From Dreissena polymorpha (taxonomy: Eukaryota; Mollusca; Bivalvia; Myida; Dreissenidae), in contig NC_068359.1 in assembly GCF_020536995.1 (NCBI RefSeq), forward strand, positions 121,891,661 through 121,955,660: 64,000 nucleotides of DNA. Reading direction: 5' to 3'. A program made the position numbers and the translations under genes. How positions within the stretch are numbered: the first letter of the stretch is position 1; each line of letters opens with the position of its first letter. Shown in pieces: positions 61,859 to 64,000 of the stretch. The notes under the pieces were generated by a model. It was not told the DNA's origin, did not search any database, and was given only the letters and a program-made list of their open reading frames with translations.

Positions 61859-62068
61859 GAGCCGCATTCGGTGAAAACTGGGCTAAATGCATGGGCGTAA
61901 AGTGTCTCCCAGATTAGCCTGTGCAGTCTGTGACGACACTTCCCTTTTTTATAATTATTTGTGTTCAAATGAAGTCGCTTCTGAGAGAAAATCCATTATA
62001 AGCGGAAAGTGTCGTCCCGGACTGCACAGGATAATCTGGTGCCAGGTTTTCCAGAGCGAGATTCAAAT
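61859..62068. mobile_element. Palindromic MITE of the GTGTCGTCCC family (copy 6)
   Basis: GAAAACTGGGCTAAATGCAT left, GCGGAAAGTGTCGTCCCGG and GGTTTTCCAGAGCGAG right; shortened core. Confidence 0.8.
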
Positions 62069-63059
62069 AACGATCTTCTGGAGAAGATTACACTGTTATA
62101 ACTGCAAATACATTTTCTGATGACAATATTATTCTAAGGTTTGGATGCAGTTGTAAACTTTCTGAAACAATACAAACAAAATATTTTATATTTCCCGTTT
62201 GTATTAAATAAAACAAAAGATCGTCATTGCCATTAAACATATTTTTCAAATAATGTGAATGCGTGAATATATTAACGGTGATTCCTCCAGAGCGAATAAT
62301 TTGTGGTTTAAATGCATTTTTTTGCATTTTGCAGAGATATAATCATACATATGTATTCGTGATGTTATGAGTGAAAAGTCTATATGAACGTGGTACCTTA
62401 GAAGGAAAACAAAGTCTATATCCTTAATAAGGCTATTTATATTAAATGTGCGGTCTGCACGTTTAAAGCTCAAACAATATGATATTTCTTATAACATTTT
62501 GTTTGTAATTCATTACAATTTAAAGTTTTGCCATATTTGACGTACGATATGACTCTTACCTCGGGATTCATTCGCACATTGGTAACAGACTTACATGGTT
62601 TGCATCGAAATGTGTCAAATAATTGTGTGCGTCGTATATATGTAAGACTGTGTGTGCAAACATACATTATTTGGACTTGTTCTTTAGAAATCTCGCTTAA
62701 GATAACAACTTTTCGTTATGCAGGTTACAAGTCAGTGAATCGATGTATACAAATGCGTTTCCCTCCTGCAGTAATGGCGTTTATTCCTATCAATTCAATG
62801 AATGAGACGCGCTAACGAAATACATGGCTGAGCGTTAAGTATGGCCCCCGATTAGATTGTCACTCTGGCGTCTGGGACAAAATTGTACGCACAAGAATGA
62901 TGACCCATTTTCCCGAATATATGACCAAAAAAATCCGGCGTAAATACTATAAAATGATTTACAATTATATCCGTTTTGTTTACATGTCCGTTTATGAAAT
63001 TCATATGGCTATTCACATATGTTTAGTCAGTTTATTAAAACTGATTACGTTTTTACAGG
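62069..63059. other. No gene seen
   Basis: Frames of 60-95 codons here show no recognisable protein. Likely upstream sequence of the gene starting at 63156. Confidence 0.3.
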
Positions 63060-63155
63060 CTGGTCTGGAGATACGCTGGCCCGTATGGCATAAGAACCAT
63101 TTCCGCACGACGCGTATATACATATTTATACTTTTCTATACTTACGTGACGCGGT

Positions 63156-63260
63156 ATGACCTTGACCGAAGAGACCACGTACCTGGCGTCGATGGGGAGC
63201 AGCAAGGGGGAGCTGGACCCGGAAGTGCACTGGGACATGAACGACAACATCCTGCCTCTG
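63156..63260 (+). CDS. First coding exon of an unidentified gene (partial)
   Basis: ATG at 63156 opens 35 codons (MTLTEETTYLASMGSSKG then ELDPEVHWDMNDNILPL) ending exactly in phase 0 at a good GTAAGC donor (63261). An in-frame TGA at 63147-63149 supports this ATG as the start. A TTTTTACAG acceptor at 63060 may begin the exon, giving a 96-nt untranslated leader. Codon composition is G+C-rich against the AT-rich surroundings, as for real exons here. No family recognised; the rest lies beyond the window. Confidence 0.6.
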
Positions 63261-63907
63261 GTAAGCAGATACGGGAACTTTCACGTAATAAAGGGAGAGA
63301 AGTGGTTAAGTGCATTAGGAGTAAACAGAGTCATCTCTCTTGAAAAGATGTAACGCTACTACACGGATACTTGTGCCATGAGGGTGATGAAATCGGATGT
63401 AATCAGAAATATATTTTAACGAGGTTTATTTGTTTCCTGCTTTCGATCGTGAAAGTAATTACGTGTATAGTAACATTTAACTACACGAACACGACATGTG
63501 ATCAAGTAGTAACGTTCTACAGGGGTATTTTAAGGTAAATGTATACATAATAAGAAGTGCTGGAGCAGTTTTGCAGTCTTATTATATACAATTTGTTGGT
63601 CCTTTATTTAAGGCAAGTGACCTATTGCCAAAAACAGTGCAAAACCGCACAATACAAAACAACATAAACACATATAAGAATAAAGCTGGGGTCACCGCCT
63701 TGGAACGGTCAATGCAAACCATTGGGGGTTAAAACCGGTTTTAGAGCGCTCAACCTCACACTTGACTTATCAATATTCATGATACATATACGTGTAAATA
63801 AAATTTATGAATGATTTTTCCACATGGTTTGGTAAGAACTGTAACGTGGTCTTGGACGACTACATACTTAAAATACAAGGGAAAGAATTAGGCATATAAA
63901 TGGACCG

Positions 63908-64000
63908 TGCTGAGTGAAAATAGAGTTTAATGCATGTGCTTAAAGTGTCGATCCAGGTTAGCCTGTGCAGTCCGCACAGGCCTATCAGGGACGACACTTT
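63908..64000. mobile_element. Palindromic MITE of the GTGTCGTCCC family (copy 7, cut by the window end)
   Basis: GAGTTTAATGCATGTGCTTA, AGTGTCG, TTAGCCTGTGCAGTCCGCAC then GGGACGACACTTT at the edge. Confidence 0.85.

Overview
The window looks like nuclear DNA of a bivalve mollusc. It has small exons with GT-AG introns, an A+T-rich background, galectin, immunoglobulin-receptor and Mab-21 (cGAS-like) genes of the kind expanded in bivalves, and very dense short inverted-repeat transposons. One roughly 240-bp repeat family with AGTGTCGTCCC / GGGACGACACT arms occurs at least seven times; I associate it with Dreissena (zebra/quagga mussels), but that genus-level call rests on memory and not on a search.

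Layout. 1-5143: the 3' half (second sugar-binding domain) of a galectin gene whose 5' half lies off the left edge. 5990-13040: an immunoglobulin-type membrane receptor gene, broken by a 1.6-kb palindromic element in its transmembrane exon and by an in-frame stop; a 35-bp minisatellite of about 90 copies fills one of its last visible introns. 13198-14230: a 172-bp satellite. 15520-17376: a solo-LTR-like fossil. 18011-20250: a TTAA-flanked element carrying a tRNA-like promoter, and a dead LINE reverse-transcriptase tail. 21442-22727: a non-autonomous DNA transposon. 22929-26667: a SAP + SWIM + YqaJ-nuclease gene, probably a pseudogene, with a nested transposon pair in its first intron. 29236-39462: a complete two-domain galectin gene of nine coding exons that can be assembled with consistent splice phases (306 residues). 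Its second half is a duplicate of the partial gene at the left edge. 43300-48996: a Mab-21/cGLR-type gene remnant hit by two separate transposons and several frame breaks. 49116-50406: a DDE transposase remnant of the PIF/Harbinger/ISL2EU kind. 54000-54440 (minus strand): a PHD-finger coding remnant. 54500-63000: gene-poor, with repeats and one CpG-rich patch. 63156-63260: the first coding exon of an unidentified gene running off the right edge.

The recognisable host genes (galectins, Ig receptor, Mab-21 protein) would all fit a recognition or innate-immune role, and all but the PHD remnant are on the plus strand. Co-location is suggestive only. The intact galectin and the 63156 exon are the best candidates for live genes; the Ig receptor, YqaJ and Mab-21 genes look dead or dying. 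Splice sites were placed by eye from GT/AG signals and phase agreement; there is no transcript evidence here.
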